From SLRI01 sp964460465 (GTDB lineage: Bacteria; Pseudomonadota; Alphaproteobacteria; Geminicoccales; Geminicoccaceae), in contig CAYWSB010000002.1 in NCBI GenBank assembly GCA_964460465.1, forward strand, positions 62,001-126,000: a stretch of 64,000 nt of DNA, in the 5' to 3' direction. Of this stretch, positions 16,179 through 26,763 are shown one piece after another. Positions within the stretch are counted from its first letter, which is position 1. The number at the start of each line of letters is the position of its first letter. The notes beneath the pieces were generated by a model. The model did no database searches. It was not told where the DNA came from and saw only the letters and a list, made by a program, of their open reading frames with translations. The translations under genes and the position numbers were made by a program.

Positions 16179-17711
16179 TCAGAGCGGAATGTTGCCGTGC
16201 TTGCGCCACGGCTTCTGGGTGCGCTTGCCCTGCAGCCAGCGCAGCGCCTGCCCGACCCGCCGCCGCGTGCCGTGCGGCATGATCACGTCGTCGATGAAGC
16301 CCCGCCTGGCGGCGACGAACGGGTTGGCGAAGCGCTCGCGATACTCCTCGGTCCGCGCCTCGAGCTTGGCCGGGTCGCCGGCGTCGCTCCTGAAGATGAT
16401 CTCGACCGCCCCCTTGGGCCCCATCACCGCGATCTCGGCCGTGGGCCAGGCGTAGTTGACGTCGCCGCCCAGATGCTTCGAGCTCATGACGTCGTAGGCG
16501 CCGCCATAGGCTTTGCGCGTGATCACCGTGACCTTGGGCACCGTCGCCTCGGTGAAGGCGTAGAGCAGCTTGGCCCCGTGCTTGATGATGCCGCCGAACT
16601 CCTGGGTGGTGCCGGGGAGGAAGCCCGGCACGTCGACGAAGGTGACGATCGGGATGTTGAAGCAGTCGCAGAAGCGGACGAACCGGGCGGCCTTGCGCGA
16701 GCTGTCGATGTCGAGGCAGCCGGCGAGCACCAAGGGCTGGTTGGCGACGACGCCGACGGTCGACCCGCCGACCCGCGCGAAGCCGGTCAGGATGTTCCTG
16801 GCGTAGTCCGGCTGCAGCTCGAAGAAGTCGCCTTCGTCGACGACCTTCCGGATCAGCTCGGCCATGTCGTAGGGCTGGTTGGGGTTGGCCGGGACCAGCG
16901 TGTCGAGCGAGTGGTCGTCGCGCTCGATCGGGTCCTCGGTTGGCCACACCGGCGGCTTCTCGAGGTTCGAGGACGGCAGGAAGTCCATGAACCGGCGCAG
17001 CTCGGCCATGGCCTCGACGTCGTTCTCGAAGGCGAGGTCGGCCACTCCGGACTTCCGGGTGTGGGTCGAGGCGCCGCCGAGCTCCTCCTGCGTCACCTTC
17101 TCATTGGTCACGGTGCGAACCACCTCGGGACCGGTGACGAACATGTAGGAGCTGTCGCGGACCATGAAGATGAAGTCGGTCATCGCCGGCGAGTAGACCG
17201 CACCGCCCGCGCAGGGGCCGCAGATGATGCTGATCTGCGGGATCACGCCGGACCCCTTGACGTTGCGGACGAAGACCTCGGCGTAGGCGGCGAGCGAATC
17301 CACGCCTTCCTGGATGCGGGCGCCACCCGAATCGTTGAGCCCGATGATCGGTGCCCCGACCTCGAGTGCCCGGTCCATGATCTTGGCGATCTTGGCCGCA
17401 TGGCTCTCCGAGAGCGAGCCGCCGAAGACGGTGAAGTCCTGACTGAAGACGAAGACGAGCCGGCCGTTGATGGTGCCCTGGCCGGTAACCACGCCGTCAC
17501 CCGGGATGTGCTGCTGGTCCATGCCGAACTGGGTGCAACGGTGCTCGACGAACATGTCGCATTCCTCGAACGAGCCCGCATCGAGGAGCAGCTCGACCCG
17601 CTCGCGGGCGGTGAGCTTGCCGCGGCCGTGCTGCGCCGCGATCCGCCGCGCGCCTCCCCCCATGCGGGCCGCCTCGCGCTTGGCCTCCAGCTTGTCGAGG
17701 ATGTCCTGCAC
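16179..17711 (-). CDS. pccB: Propionyl-CoA carboxylase beta (carboxyltransferase) subunit
   Basis: 510 residues. It begins QDILDKLEAKREAARMGGG, standard for PccB, followed by GKLTARERVELLLD. The two crotonase-like halves show NDSGGARIQEGVDSL and GPCAGGAVYSPAMTDF (first oxyanion hole) and FVDVPGFLPGTTQE with AYGGAYDVM (second). The GTG at 17711 has GGAG 7 bases upstream; another in-frame GTG at 17753 adds 14 non-conserved residues. It makes methylmalonyl-CoA with PccA; the nearby adenosyltransferase could supply cofactor B12 to the next enzyme, methylmalonyl-CoA mutase, which is not in the window. Confidence 0.94.
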   Translation of the reverse strand: MQDILDKLEAKREAARMGGGARRIAAQHGRGKLTARERVELLLDAGSFEECDMFVEHRCTQFGMDQQHIPGDGVVTGQGTINGRLVFVFSQDFTVFGGSLSESHAAKIAKIMDRALEVGAPIIGLNDSGGARIQEGVDSLAAYAEVFVRNVKGSGVIPQISIICGPCAGGAVYSPAMTDFIFMVRDSSYMFVTGPEVVRTVTNEKVTQEELGGASTHTRKSGVADLAFENDVEAMAELRRFMDFLPSSNLEKPPVWPTEDPIERDDHSLDTLVPANPNQPYDMAELIRKVVDEGDFFELQPDYARNILTGFARVGGSTVGVVANQPLVLAGCLDIDSSRKAARFVRFCDCFNIPIVTFVDVPGFLPGTTQEFGGIIKHGAKLLYAFTEATVPKVTVITRKAYGGAYDVMSSKHLGGDVNYAWPTAEIAVMGPKGAVEIIFRSDAGDPAKLEARTEEYRERFANPFVAARRGFIDDVIMPHGTRRRVGQALRWLQGKRTQKPWRKHGNIPL

Positions 17712-18022
17712 CGCTTCGCTCCGCCCCTTGCTCGCTGCCGCCGCGTCCCGCACTGGCCGGCGACGACGTGCCGACCACTGACTGGCCGATTAGCATTCCG
17801 CACTGCAGCACGCCATAGCGGCGCGGCGTTTGGTATCGGGCGCCACCAGCCGGCGAGGGCGCCGCCGCCCGGCAGACGCAGCGGCACCACCACGGACTGC
17901 AGACATGCGGGGTGCGTCGCGGCCGCCAACACGAAAGGTGGACATTCGCCCGGCCGGACACCGTAGCCTGTCGACCTGCACGGCCACCGCGAGCAGCGCG
18001 GTGCGGCCGACCGGCCGGGGAC
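17712..18022. other. Intergenic stretch upstream of pccB
   Basis: About 310 bases between pccB and the dehydrogenase gene. Short frames cross it on both strands but none has a plausible start, composition or homology. No convincing promoter, hairpin or repeat was found, although the pccBA promoter must lie here or be read through from the upstream genes. Confidence 0.5.
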
Positions 18023-18934
18023 TCAGCGGGTCGGGACGGGGGTCTCGCCGCGGTAGTCGTAGAAGCCGCGCTTGACCTTGCGGCCGAGCCAGCCGGCCTC
18101 GACGTACTTCACGAGCAGCGGGCAGGGGCGGTACTTGCTGTCGGCGAGGCCGTCGTAGAGCACCTGCATGACGGCGAGGCAGGTATCGAGGCCGATGAAG
18201 TCGGCGAGCTCCAACGGGCCCATCGGGTGGTTGGCGCCGAGCTTCATCGCCGTGTCGATGCTCTCGACCGTGCCCACCCCCTCGTAGAGCGTGTAGACCG
18301 CCTCATTGATCATCGGCAGCAGAATGCGGTTGACGATGAAGGCCGGGAAGTCCTCGGCGGTCACCGCGGTCTTGCCGAGCTTCTCGCACAGGCTCTTGAT
18401 CGACTGGTAGGTGTCCTCGGCCGTGGCGATGCCGCGGATCACCTCGACCAGCTTCATCGCCGGCACCGGGTTCATGAAGTGCATGCCGATGAACCGCTCG
18501 GGGCGGTCGGTCGCCGCGGCGAGGCGGGTGATCGAGATCGAGGAGGTGTTGGACGCGATGATCGCATCCGCCTTCACGTTCTCGACCAGCTCCTTGAAGA
18601 TCTTGCGCTTGATCGCCTCGTCCTCGGTCGCGGCCTCGACCACGAGGTCGCAGTCGCCGAGGTCGCGCATGGCGGTCGAGGTCTTGATCCGGGCGAGGGC
18701 GGCGGCGCGGTCGGCCTCCGTCATCGTGCCCTTCTTGATCTGCCGGTCGAGCAGCCGATGCATCAGGGCCAGCGCCGCCTCGAGCGACTCCTGCCGCACG
18801 TCCATCAGCACCACGTCGAAACCCGAGACGGCTCCGACCTGGGCGATGCCGCCGCCCATCTGGCCGGCACCGACGATGCCGATGCGCTGAACCACGGGCA
18901 GTGGCGGGTAGTCCTTTTCCGTGTAGACGGGCAT
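18023..18934 (-). CDS. 3-hydroxybutyryl-CoA dehydrogenase
   Basis: 303-residue single-domain-pair enzyme oxidising or reducing 3-hydroxyacyl-CoA. The Rossmann loop IGIVGAGQMGGGIAQV (~18-33) binds NAD(P). The catalytic region reads ASNTSSISI and GMHFMNPVPAMKLVEVI, with the active-site His in MHF and Asn in SNTSS. The C-terminal domain has VNRILLPMINEAV and GPLELADFIGLD. Length matches FadB2/Hbd-type enzymes, not the fused FadB. It follows etfA by 23 bases and probably belongs to the etfBA transcript; that grouping suggests beta-oxidation or polyhydroxybutyrate metabolism. Confidence 0.93.
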   Translation of the reverse strand: MPVYTEKDYPPLPVVQRIGIVGAGQMGGGIAQVGAVSGFDVVLMDVRQESLEAALALMHRLLDRQIKKGTMTEADRAAALARIKTSTAMRDLGDCDLVVEAATEDEAIKRKIFKELVENVKADAIIASNTSSISITRLAAATDRPERFIGMHFMNPVPAMKLVEVIRGIATAEDTYQSIKSLCEKLGKTAVTAEDFPAFIVNRILLPMINEAVYTLYEGVGTVESIDTAMKLGANHPMGPLELADFIGLDTCLAVMQVLYDGLADSKYRPCPLLVKYVEAGWLGRKVKRGFYDYRGETPVPTR

Positions 18935-18957
18935 GAAGCCGCTCCTGCGTTAGCCGC

Positions 18958-19902
18958 TCAGTCCTTGGCCTGCGCCAGCTTCTCGGTCAGCTCGGGCACG
19001 ATCTTGAAGAGGTCGCCGACGAGGCCGTAGTCGGCCACCTGGAAGATCGGCGCCTCCTCGTCCTTGTTGATGGCGACGATCACCTTCGAGTCCTTCATGC
19101 CCGCAAGGTGCTGGATGGCCCCGGAGATGCCGACCGCGACGTAGAGCTCGGGGGCGACGATCTTGCCGGTCTGGCCGACCTGCCAGTCGTTGGGCGCGTA
19201 GCCGGCGTCGACCGCGGCCCGGCTGGCACCCACGGCCGCGCCGACGCTGTCCGCCAGTTGCTCGATGATGCGGAAGCTCTCGGCCGAGCCGACGCCGCGG
19301 CCACCCGACACCACCACCCGCGCCGAGCCGAGATCGGGCCGCGCACTGGATTGCACCTCGCGGCCGACGAACGTGGCGAGGCCCGCTGGCGCGACCGCGG
19401 CGGCGGTCTCGATCGCAGCACTGCCGCCTTCGGCCGAAGCCGGCGCGAAGGTGGTGGTGCGCACGGTGAGGACGCGCTTCGTGTCCCTGCTCTCGACCGT
19501 GGTCAGCGCATTGCCGGCATAGATGTAGCGCTTGAAGGTCGACGGGCTCACCACCTCGACGATGTCGCTGAGCTGGGCGGTGTCGAGGAGCGCCGCCACC
19601 CTGGGCATGACGTTGCGGCCGAAGGTGGTGGAGGCGGCGACGAGATGGTCGTAGGGCCCGGCCATAGCGACCAGGAGCGGGGCCAGGTCCTCGGCGACCG
19701 GGTTGGCATAGGCGTCGTGCTCGACCCTGAGCACCGTCTCGATGCCTTGGACCTGGGCCGCCTGCTCGGCGACCGCAGCGCAGTCCTTGCCGGCGACGAG
19801 GAGGTGGCACGGGCCTGGCAGCGCCGCCGCCGCCGTCACCGCGTGCAGGGTCGCCGGGTCGAGGGTGTGGTTGTCGTGCTGGGCGAGAATCAGGACGGCC
19901 AT
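18958..19902 (-). CDS. etfA: Electron transfer flavoprotein alpha subunit
   Basis: 314 residues. The N-terminal domain opens MAVLILAQHDN; the C-terminal FAD-binding domain contains VVSGGRGVGS (~200), GASRAAVDAGY, QVGQTGKIVAPELYVAVGIS and IVAINKDEEAPIF, the residues that wrap FAD. ETF passes electrons from acyl-CoA dehydrogenases to ETF-quinone oxidoreductase. Its ATG overlaps the etfB stop by one base (TGATG), so the two subunits are translationally coupled. Confidence 0.96.
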   Translation of the reverse strand: MAVLILAQHDNHTLDPATLHAVTAAAALPGPCHLLVAGKDCAAVAEQAAQVQGIETVLRVEHDAYANPVAEDLAPLLVAMAGPYDHLVAASTTFGRNVMPRVAALLDTAQLSDIVEVVSPSTFKRYIYAGNALTTVESRDTKRVLTVRTTTFAPASAEGGSAAIETAAAVAPAGLATFVGREVQSSARPDLGSARVVVSGGRGVGSAESFRIIEQLADSVGAAVGASRAAVDAGYAPNDWQVGQTGKIVAPELYVAVGISGAIQHLAGMKDSKVIVAINKDEEAPIFQVADYGLVGDLFKIVPELTEKLAQAKD

Positions 19903-20651
19903 CAGAGCACCCCCGCTTCGGACTTCAGCTTGGCCACCAGCTCGTCGACGCTCTCGACCCGGACGCCGGCCTGCCGCCGGGGCGGCTCCTCGAAATGCGT
20001 GTAGACGAGGCGGGGGGCGACATCGACGCCGAGCTCGTCGGGGGTGAGGGTGTCGATCGGCTTCTTCTTCGCCTTCATGATGTTGGGCAGCGAGGCGTAG
20101 CGGGGCTCGTTGAGGCGGAGGTCGACGGTGACGATGGCGGGCAGCCCGACCTCGATCGTCTCGATCCCTTCGTCGACCTCGCGGCCGCAGCGCGCCTTGC
20201 CGTCGCCGAGCTCGAGCTTCGAGACGAAGGTCGCCTGGGCCCAGCCGAGCAGGGCGGCCAGCATCTGGCCGGTCTGGTTGCTGTCGTCGTCGATCGCCTG
20301 CTTGCCGAGGAGGATCAGCCCGGGCGCCTCGCGCTCGGCGATAGCCTTGAGGCACTTGGCGACGGCGAGCGGCTGCAGCTCGACCTCGGTCAGCACGTGG
20401 ATGGCGCGGTCCGCACCCATGGCCAGCGCCGTCCGGAGCGTCTCCTGGCACTTCTGCTCGCCGAGCGAGACGGCGACCACCTCGGTGGCCACGCCCTTCT
20501 CCTTCAGCCGGATCGCCTCCTCGTTGGCGATCTCGTCGAACGGGTTCATCGACATCTTGACGTTCGCGGTCTCGACCCCGCTCTGGTCAGCCTTGACCCT
20601 GATCTTGACGTTGTAGTCGACCACCCGCTTGACGGGCACGAGCACCTTCAT
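19902..20651 (-). CDS. etfB: Electron transfer flavoprotein beta subunit
   Basis: 249 residues, beginning MKVLVPVKRVVDYNVKIR and containing NPFDEIANEEAIRLKEKG and the ETF-beta signature region around VDLRLNEPRYASLPNIMKAK, which holds the recognition loop for dehydrogenases. It binds AMP and pairs with EtfA. The ATG at 20651 is favoured over an upstream in-frame start at 20714 because it matches the family N-terminus. A strong promoter lies about 75-100 bases upstream. Confidence 0.96.
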   Translation of the reverse strand: MKVLVPVKRVVDYNVKIRVKADQSGVETANVKMSMNPFDEIANEEAIRLKEKGVATEVVAVSLGEQKCQETLRTALAMGADRAIHVLTEVELQPLAVAKCLKAIAEREAPGLILLGKQAIDDDSNQTGQMLAALLGWAQATFVSKLELGDGKARCGREVDEGIETIEVGLPAIVTVDLRLNEPRYASLPNIMKAKKKPIDTLTPDELGVDVAPRLVYTHFEEPPRRQAGVRVESVDELVAKLKSEAGVL

Positions 20652-20725
20652 CAGCCAAACCTTTGTTCGCCGATCGACGACTCCACCGATCGGATCAGCC
20701 CGCTTTTTGTGCACTGCAATAGGGA

Positions 20726-20754
20726 GGAATATGCCGCGGTCACGGCCTTGTCAA
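20726..20754 (-). promoter_or_regulatory. Sigma-70 promoter for etfBA
   Basis: On the minus strand: consensus -35 TTGACA (20749-20754), 17-base spacer, -10 TATTCC (20726-20731). The predicted transcription start near 20720 leaves a leader of about 70 bases before etfB. Confidence 0.72.
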
Positions 20755-20802
20755 CGCGCCAACACTTGACGCGCGGCCGCCTGCAGGTGTTGGCCGGTGC
20801 CG

Positions 20803-21372
20803 TCAGCGATTGGCGCCGGGCTGCCAGAGCACGTCCAGCCGGCCCTTGTCGTTGAGGAAGCGCGAGGCGACGAAGAAGAAGTCGGAGAGCCGGTTGAGGT
20901 AGCGCAGCGCCAGGAAGTTGACCGGCTCCATCTCGTTCAGGGCACTCACCAGCCGCTCGGCGCGCCGGCAGACGGTGCGCGCCAGATGCAGATGGGCAGC
21001 AGCCGGCGTGCCGCCCGGAAGGACGAACGAGGTCAGCGGCCGCAGCTCGGCGTTCATGGCGTCGATCTCGCGCTCGAGGCGCACCACCTGGGTCTCCTGG
21101 ATGCGCAGCGTCGATTGGTCGCTCGCGTCGTCGCCGGGCCGGCAGAGGTCAGCACCCAGGTCGAAGAGATCGTTCTGGATGCGCATCAGCATCGCCTCGA
21201 CCTCGGCGTCGTGGCCGCTGTACAGGCGGACCAGGCCCAGCGTCGCGTTCAGCTCGTCCACCGTGCCGTAGGCCTGGACGCGCAGGCTGTGCTTGGCGAC
21301 GCGGACGCCGTTGCCGAGGGAGGTTTTCCCCTGGTCGCCGCCACGGGTGTAGATTTGCGTCAGTGTGACCAT
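20803..21372 (-). CDS. Cob(I)yrinic acid a,c-diamide adenosyltransferase, PduO type
   Basis: 189 residues. Converts cob(I)alamin and ATP to adenosylcobalamin. The N-terminal ATP loop TRGGDQGKTSLGNG and the helices RRAERLVSAL and LNRLSDFFFVASRFL are the PduO-type signature. The product is the cofactor of methylmalonyl-CoA mutase, which fits the nearby propionyl-CoA carboxylase. It follows a small HIG1-like membrane protein gene on the same strand, an arrangement often seen in alphaproteobacteria. Confidence 0.94.
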   Translation of the reverse strand: MVTLTQIYTRGGDQGKTSLGNGVRVAKHSLRVQAYGTVDELNATLGLVRLYSGHDAEVEAMLMRIQNDLFDLGADLCRPGDDASDQSTLRIQETQVVRLEREIDAMNAELRPLTSFVLPGGTPAAAHLHLARTVCRRAERLVSALNEMEPVNFLALRYLNRLSDFFFVASRFLNDKGRLDVLWQPGANR

Positions 21373-21438
21373 GTCGAGGGCCTCGCGAGATGGGGGAAGT
21401 GCGGCCGACCGGTGCGCCGCGCCTGCCGGCCGAGAGCG

Positions 21439-21627
21439 CTACTGCAGCAGGAACAGGGCCGCCAGGATCACCAGGGCGGCGAACTGCAGCCCGACCCGGG
21501 CGCGCATCAGCTTGTTGCCGTATTTGTCGTTGAACGGCCCGCCCCTGACGAAGCTGATGATGCCCGTGAACAGCACGCCGGCAGTCGCCAGCATGGCCAC
21601 GATCAAGAGGACGATGAGGACGTTCAT
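21439..21627 (-). CDS. Twin-transmembrane HIG1-like small membrane protein
   Basis: 62 residues. Two hydrophobic helices (about 3-24 and 45-61) flank the conserved loop FVRGGPFNDKYGNKLMRARV, which matches bacterial HIG1-domain/twin-transmembrane proteins (consensus RGG-FN-KY-NKLMR-RV). Eukaryotic HIG1 proteins act on respiratory supercomplexes; the bacterial role is unproven. The ATG at 21627 is chosen because upstream codons encode an unrelated polar stretch. It is upstream of the adenosyltransferase and probably co-transcribed. Confidence 0.82.
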   Translation of the reverse strand: MNVLIVLLIVAMLATAGVLFTGIISFVRGGPFNDKYGNKLMRARVGLQFAALVILAALFLLQ

Positions 21628-21785
21628 GGGGCATTCCGAGGGGCTGGCGGGCGGCTCGCTCCCCTCCCATGTGGGACGTCCGGCGCCGAAGTCCACGGCG
21701 GCGCTGCGGCCGGACCGGCCTTGGCTTGCGGCGCCGGGCGAGGTCGGGCATGGCTGCGTGCAGGGCAGTGCTGGGAGGCAGGAGC

Positions 21786-22706
21786 GTGCGGCGGATCGCG
21801 AGCATCGGCGAATGCATGATCGAGCTCGGCGAGGCGGGCCCGGGCCTGATGCGCCAGGGCTACGGTGGCGACACGCTCAACACGGCCGTCTATCTGCGCC
21901 GCTCGCTGCCGCCTGCCGCCGGTAGCGTCGCCTATGTCACGGCGCTGGGTGACGATCCATTCAGCGACGAGATGGTGGCCGGCTGGACCGCCGAGGGTCT
22001 CGACTGCAGCCAGGTGGCGCGGCTCCAGGGCCGGCTGCCCGGCCTCTACGTCATCCGTACCGACAAGGGCGGCGAGCGCAGCTTTCTCTATTGGCGGAGC
22101 GCTGCCGCCGCGCGCGACGTGTTCGCTGGGCTGGATGGGCGTGCGAGGCTCGAGGGCCTCGCCGCCTTCGACGTGCTCTATCTCTCGGGCGTCAGCCTCG
22201 CGATCCTGCCTGAGGCCGACCGCACCGCCCTCGTCGAGCTCTTGGCCCGGCGGCGGCGGGAGGGGGCGCTGGTCGCCTTCGATCCCAACTACCGGCCACG
22301 CCTCTGGCCCGACCCCGTGGTCGCGCGGCAGGTGATGACCGCGGCGGCGCGCGCGGCCAGCGTCGTGCTGCCGAGCTTTGCCGACGAGGCGGCGCTGTTC
22401 GGTGATGCCGATCCCAAGGCGACCCTGGCCAGGCTGCACGACCAGGGGGCCGAGGAGGTGATCGTCAAGGACGGCGAGGCGCCTATCCATTTCCGCCTCG
22501 ACGGCGAGCCGGTGGAGGCCCTGCCCGTCCGTGTCGCCGATCCCGTCGACACCACCGGTGCCGGCGACAGCTTCAACGGTGCCTACTTGGCGGCCCGGAT
22601 CGCGGGCCATGGGATCGGCCAAGCGGTCGACGCCGCGACCCGGCTCGCCGCCGTGGTGGTCCGCCACCCTGGTGCCGTCATCCCGCGCGACGCAACGCTC
22701 TACTGA
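21786..22706 (+). CDS. kdgK: PfkB-family sugar kinase, 2-dehydro-3-deoxygluconokinase-like
   Basis: 306 residues of the ribokinase fold. N-terminal IASIGECMIEL, substrate-lid block GYGGDTLNTAVYL, and the C-terminal ATP/anion-hole motif DPVDTTGAGDSFNGAYLAA with catalytic Asp of GAGD. The opening SIGE-MIEL and GGDTLNTAVYLAR-type block are typical of KDG kinases, which phosphorylate KDG to KDPG for the Entner-Doudoroff aldolase. The start is a GTG at 21786 with GGAGG upstream. Convergent with degP; a hairpin lies between them. Confidence 0.87.
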   Translation: MRRIASIGECMIELGEAGPGLMRQGYGGDTLNTAVYLRRSLPPAAGSVAYVTALGDDPFSDEMVAGWTAEGLDCSQVARLQGRLPGLYVIRTDKGGERSFLYWRSAAAARDVFAGLDGRARLEGLAAFDVLYLSGVSLAILPEADRTALVELLARRRREGALVAFDPNYRPRLWPDPVVARQVMTAAARAASVVLPSFADEAALFGDADPKATLARLHDQGAEEVIVKDGEAPIHFRLDGEPVEALPVRVADPVDTTGAGDSFNGAYLAARIAGHGIGQAVDAATRLAAVVVRHPGAVIPRDATLY

Positions 22707-22717
22707 GGGCCGGACGG

Positions 22718-22744
22718 CCCCGGGCAGCCGGACGCTGCCGGGGA
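22718..22744. terminator. Hairpin between convergent kdgK and degP
   Basis: CCCCGGGCAGC, a 5-base loop and GCTGCCGGGG form a 10-pair stem with one bulged G. No T-run follows on either strand, so it would act as a bidirectional barrier rather than a textbook intrinsic terminator. Confidence 0.5.
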
Positions 22745-22757
22745 CCGTCGTCGGGGC

Positions 22758-24260
22758 TCAGGCGTGCCGGATGTCGAGCGTGGCGAAGCGCTGCTCGCCC
22801 TGGCGGTTGATCAGGACGAGCACCGCGGCCCGCTCCTTGGCCTCGGCGGCGGCGACGCGCTCGGCCACCTGCTCCGGACTCGCGACCGGCTCGTTGTCGA
22901 CCGAGAGGATCACGTCGCCGACCTGGAGCCACTCGGCTGCCGACCCCTCGGCCGCGACCACCACGACACCCTCGGCGTCCGGCGCCAGGCCTGCTGCCGC
23001 CCGGGCAGCGTCGTCGAGGCTGGCGAGCTGCAGCCCCAGCGCCTCGACCGTGGTCGCTGCCGGGGTGGCCGGCTGCGGCTCGGCGGCGGCGAGCTGCGGA
23101 GCGGGCGCTTCGCCCGGTGCGACCTCGAGGCTCAGCGCCTCGCCGTGGCGCCAGACGGTGAAGGGCTGCGGCTCGCCGGGCCTGGCCAGCGCCACCCGGC
23201 GGGTGAGCTCGCGCACCGTGTCGATCGGCTCGCCGGCGATCTCGAGGATGACGTCGCCGACCGCGAGGCCGGCCGCGGCCGCCGGGCTCTCCGGTGTGAC
23301 CTGGGCGACCAGCGCACCCCGGGCCTCCCCGAGGCCGAGGCTCTCGGCGACGAGCGGGGTCACGGCCTGGATCTGCACGCCCAGCCAGCCGCGGGTGATG
23401 TGGCCCTGCTCCTTGAGCTGGGCGAGCAGCGGCTCGGCCAGATTGGAGGGAATGGCGAAGCCGATGCCGACATTGCCGCCGGTCGGCGAGAAGATCGCGG
23501 TATTGATGCCGATGACGTTGCCGTGGACGTCGAAGGTCGGGCCGCCGGAGTTGCCGCGGTTGATGGAGGCGTCGATCTGCAGGTAGTCGTCGTAGGGGCC
23601 GGAGTTGATGTCGCGGCCGCGGGCCGAGACGATGCCGGCGGTGACCGTGCCGCCGAGGCCGAAGGGGTTGCCCACGGCGATCGTCCAGTCGCCGACGCGC
23701 ACCCGGTCGCTGTCGCCGAACGCGAGATGCGGCAGCGGCGTGTCGCTCTCGACCTTCAAAAGCGCAAGGTCGACCTTGTCGTCGCGGCCGACGACGGTGG
23801 CGTCGAGCCGGCGGCCGTCCTCGAGCACGACGGCCACACTGGTCGCCTCGGCGATGACGTGGTTGTTGGTGACGACATAGCCCTCGGGGTCGATGATGAA
23901 GCCGGAGCCCATCGCCTGCCCGTCGCGGCGCGGTGCCGGCGGCTGGCCCTTCGGGCTCTGGCCGTCCGGACGCAGGCCGAAGTCGCGGAAGAAGGGGGCC
24001 AGGGGATTGTCGGGCGCCATGCCATCGAAGCTCACGGCGGCCGGTGCCGGCCGGGTGGCGATGATGCTGACCACGGCCGGCGACACCCGCTCGACCAGGT
24101 CGGCGAAGCTGCCGGGCAGCTCGCCCGCCGGCAGGGGGGCCGCATTGAGCGGGGTGGCGATGCCCGGGACGACCGGCAGGAGGGCCGCGCCGCCGAGCAG
24201 GAGGGCGAGCGCCAAGCTCGCCGAGCGACCCGCCGGCGTTCCAATCGACAAACGTATCAT
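22758..24260 (-). CDS. Do-family periplasmic serine protease/chaperone (DegP/HtrA)
   Basis: 500 residues with a signal peptide SLALALLLGGAALLPVVPG. The chymotrypsin-like triad is visible: His in TNNHVIAEA (~135), Asp in DKVDLALLKV (~163), Ser in INRGNSGGPTFD (~237). Two PDZ domains follow (about 270-370 and 395-490). Such proteases degrade or refold damaged envelope proteins. The start at 24260 has a GAGGA-type ribosome site; the longer frame to 24308 is less likely. The Pro/Ala-rich linker between the PDZ domains is longer than usual. Confidence 0.94.
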   Translation of the reverse strand: MIRLSIGTPAGRSASLALALLLGGAALLPVVPGIATPLNAAPLPAGELPGSFADLVERVSPAVVSIIATRPAPAAVSFDGMAPDNPLAPFFRDFGLRPDGQSPKGQPPAPRRDGQAMGSGFIIDPEGYVVTNNHVIAEATSVAVVLEDGRRLDATVVGRDDKVDLALLKVESDTPLPHLAFGDSDRVRVGDWTIAVGNPFGLGGTVTAGIVSARGRDINSGPYDDYLQIDASINRGNSGGPTFDVHGNVIGINTAIFSPTGGNVGIGFAIPSNLAEPLLAQLKEQGHITRGWLGVQIQAVTPLVAESLGLGEARGALVAQVTPESPAAAAGLAVGDVILEIAGEPIDTVRELTRRVALARPGEPQPFTVWRHGEALSLEVAPGEAPAPQLAAAEPQPATPAATTVEALGLQLASLDDAARAAAGLAPDAEGVVVVAAEGSAAEWLQVGDVILSVDNEPVASPEQVAERVAAAEAKERAAVLVLINRQGEQRFATLDIRHA

Positions 24261-24370
24261 GGGGTGAAGTCCTCGTCTGGCATCGGTGGCCGTGCCGGGT
24301 ATGGGCATGCAGGGCGCGATGCGCGGCCGGGAGTTAGGCCAAGTCGTCAGCCGATACTATTTCACGGCGA

Positions 24371-25093
24371 TTAAGATTGGGTCATCCGCGCGTGGCCGAC
24401 ATAAAGGATCGCCGTCGTCGGCACCGGCCCGAAGGTGATGTCGAGACGTCGGTCGAGGCCGCGCGGGCCGAGGCCGGTCATCGGGCCGACCGCGAAGCCG
24501 TGGCGCTCGAGCAGGGCCCGAAGCTCGTCCGGGCGGATGAAGCCGGCGGCCCGATGGGTGCCCTCGGGCAGGAGCCGCAGCACCCGCTCGGCGATGGTGA
24601 CGACGGCGAGCGCCGCGAGCGGGTTGCGGTTGATGGTGTCGAAGAGGAACAGGCCGTCCGGCCGCAGCACCCGGGCCACCTCGGCGATCACCGCGGCGAG
24701 GTCGCGGACGTGCTCCAGCACGTCGACGCAGACCACGGCGTCGAACGCGGCATCGGCCAGCGGCAGCCGTTCGCCCTCGCCCACTAGGTAGGCGACGCCG
24801 GACCCCGTGGCGCTGCTCCTGGCCCGGCCGGCGGCCACCGCCCGGCGGGCCGGGTCGATGCCGGTGACCAGCGCGCCACGCGCCGCCAGCGCCTCGGCCA
24901 TGAAGCCGCCGGCGCAGCCGAGATCGAGCACGCGCCGGCCGCGCCAGTCGCCGACCACCGGAGCGAAGGCAGCGAGTCGGGCGGGCACCAGATTGTGCAG
25001 CGTGCGCACCCAGCGCCGCCGGCCGGACCACCAGTCGGCGGCGGCATTGTCGTAGAGGGTAGGGTCGTGGTGCGAACGGGCGCTGGTTGCCAT
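24371..25093 (-). CDS. ubiG: Bifunctional ubiquinone O-methyltransferase
   Basis: 240 residues. SAM-dependent methyltransferase acting twice in ubiquinone synthesis. The SAM loop is VLDLGCAGGFMAEALA (~49-64) followed by VTGIDPA; FDAVVCVDVLEHV and LFLFDTINRNPLA are UbiG-typical, as is YDNAAADWW near the N-terminus (the usual form is F-x-x-x-A-x-x-WW). The ATG at 25093 agrees with the family start; the longer frame is unsupported. Confidence 0.93.
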   Translation of the reverse strand: MATSARSHHDPTLYDNAAADWWSGRRRWVRTLHNLVPARLAAFAPVVGDWRGRRVLDLGCAGGFMAEALAARGALVTGIDPARRAVAAGRARSSATGSGVAYLVGEGERLPLADAAFDAVVCVDVLEHVRDLAAVIAEVARVLRPDGLFLFDTINRNPLAALAVVTIAERVLRLLPEGTHRAAGFIRPDELRALLERHGFAVGPMTGLGPRGLDRRLDITFGPVPTTAILYVGHARMTQS

Positions 25094-25251
25094 GGAACTC
25101 GATTTCGCTGTCCGGGTATGTCGGGAGTACGATCGAGGCGCGCCTTCGGTTCGCCGACCGTGGCCTGCACCGCGTTCTCGACTGTACGCGGCCGGCCCGA
25201 GGCGGTAGGTCAGCGCCCGAGGCTGCGCCAACGACAAGGCAGGAGAGGGCC

Positions 25252-26751
<1,500 letters not shown>

Positions 26752-26763
26752 CGCCGCCGTCGT

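Noticed and set aside
14167..16947. 926-codon frame suggesting a fused carboxylase
   Set aside because: The first 265 codons are another frame of pccB; the PccA N-terminus begins at the GTG at 16152.
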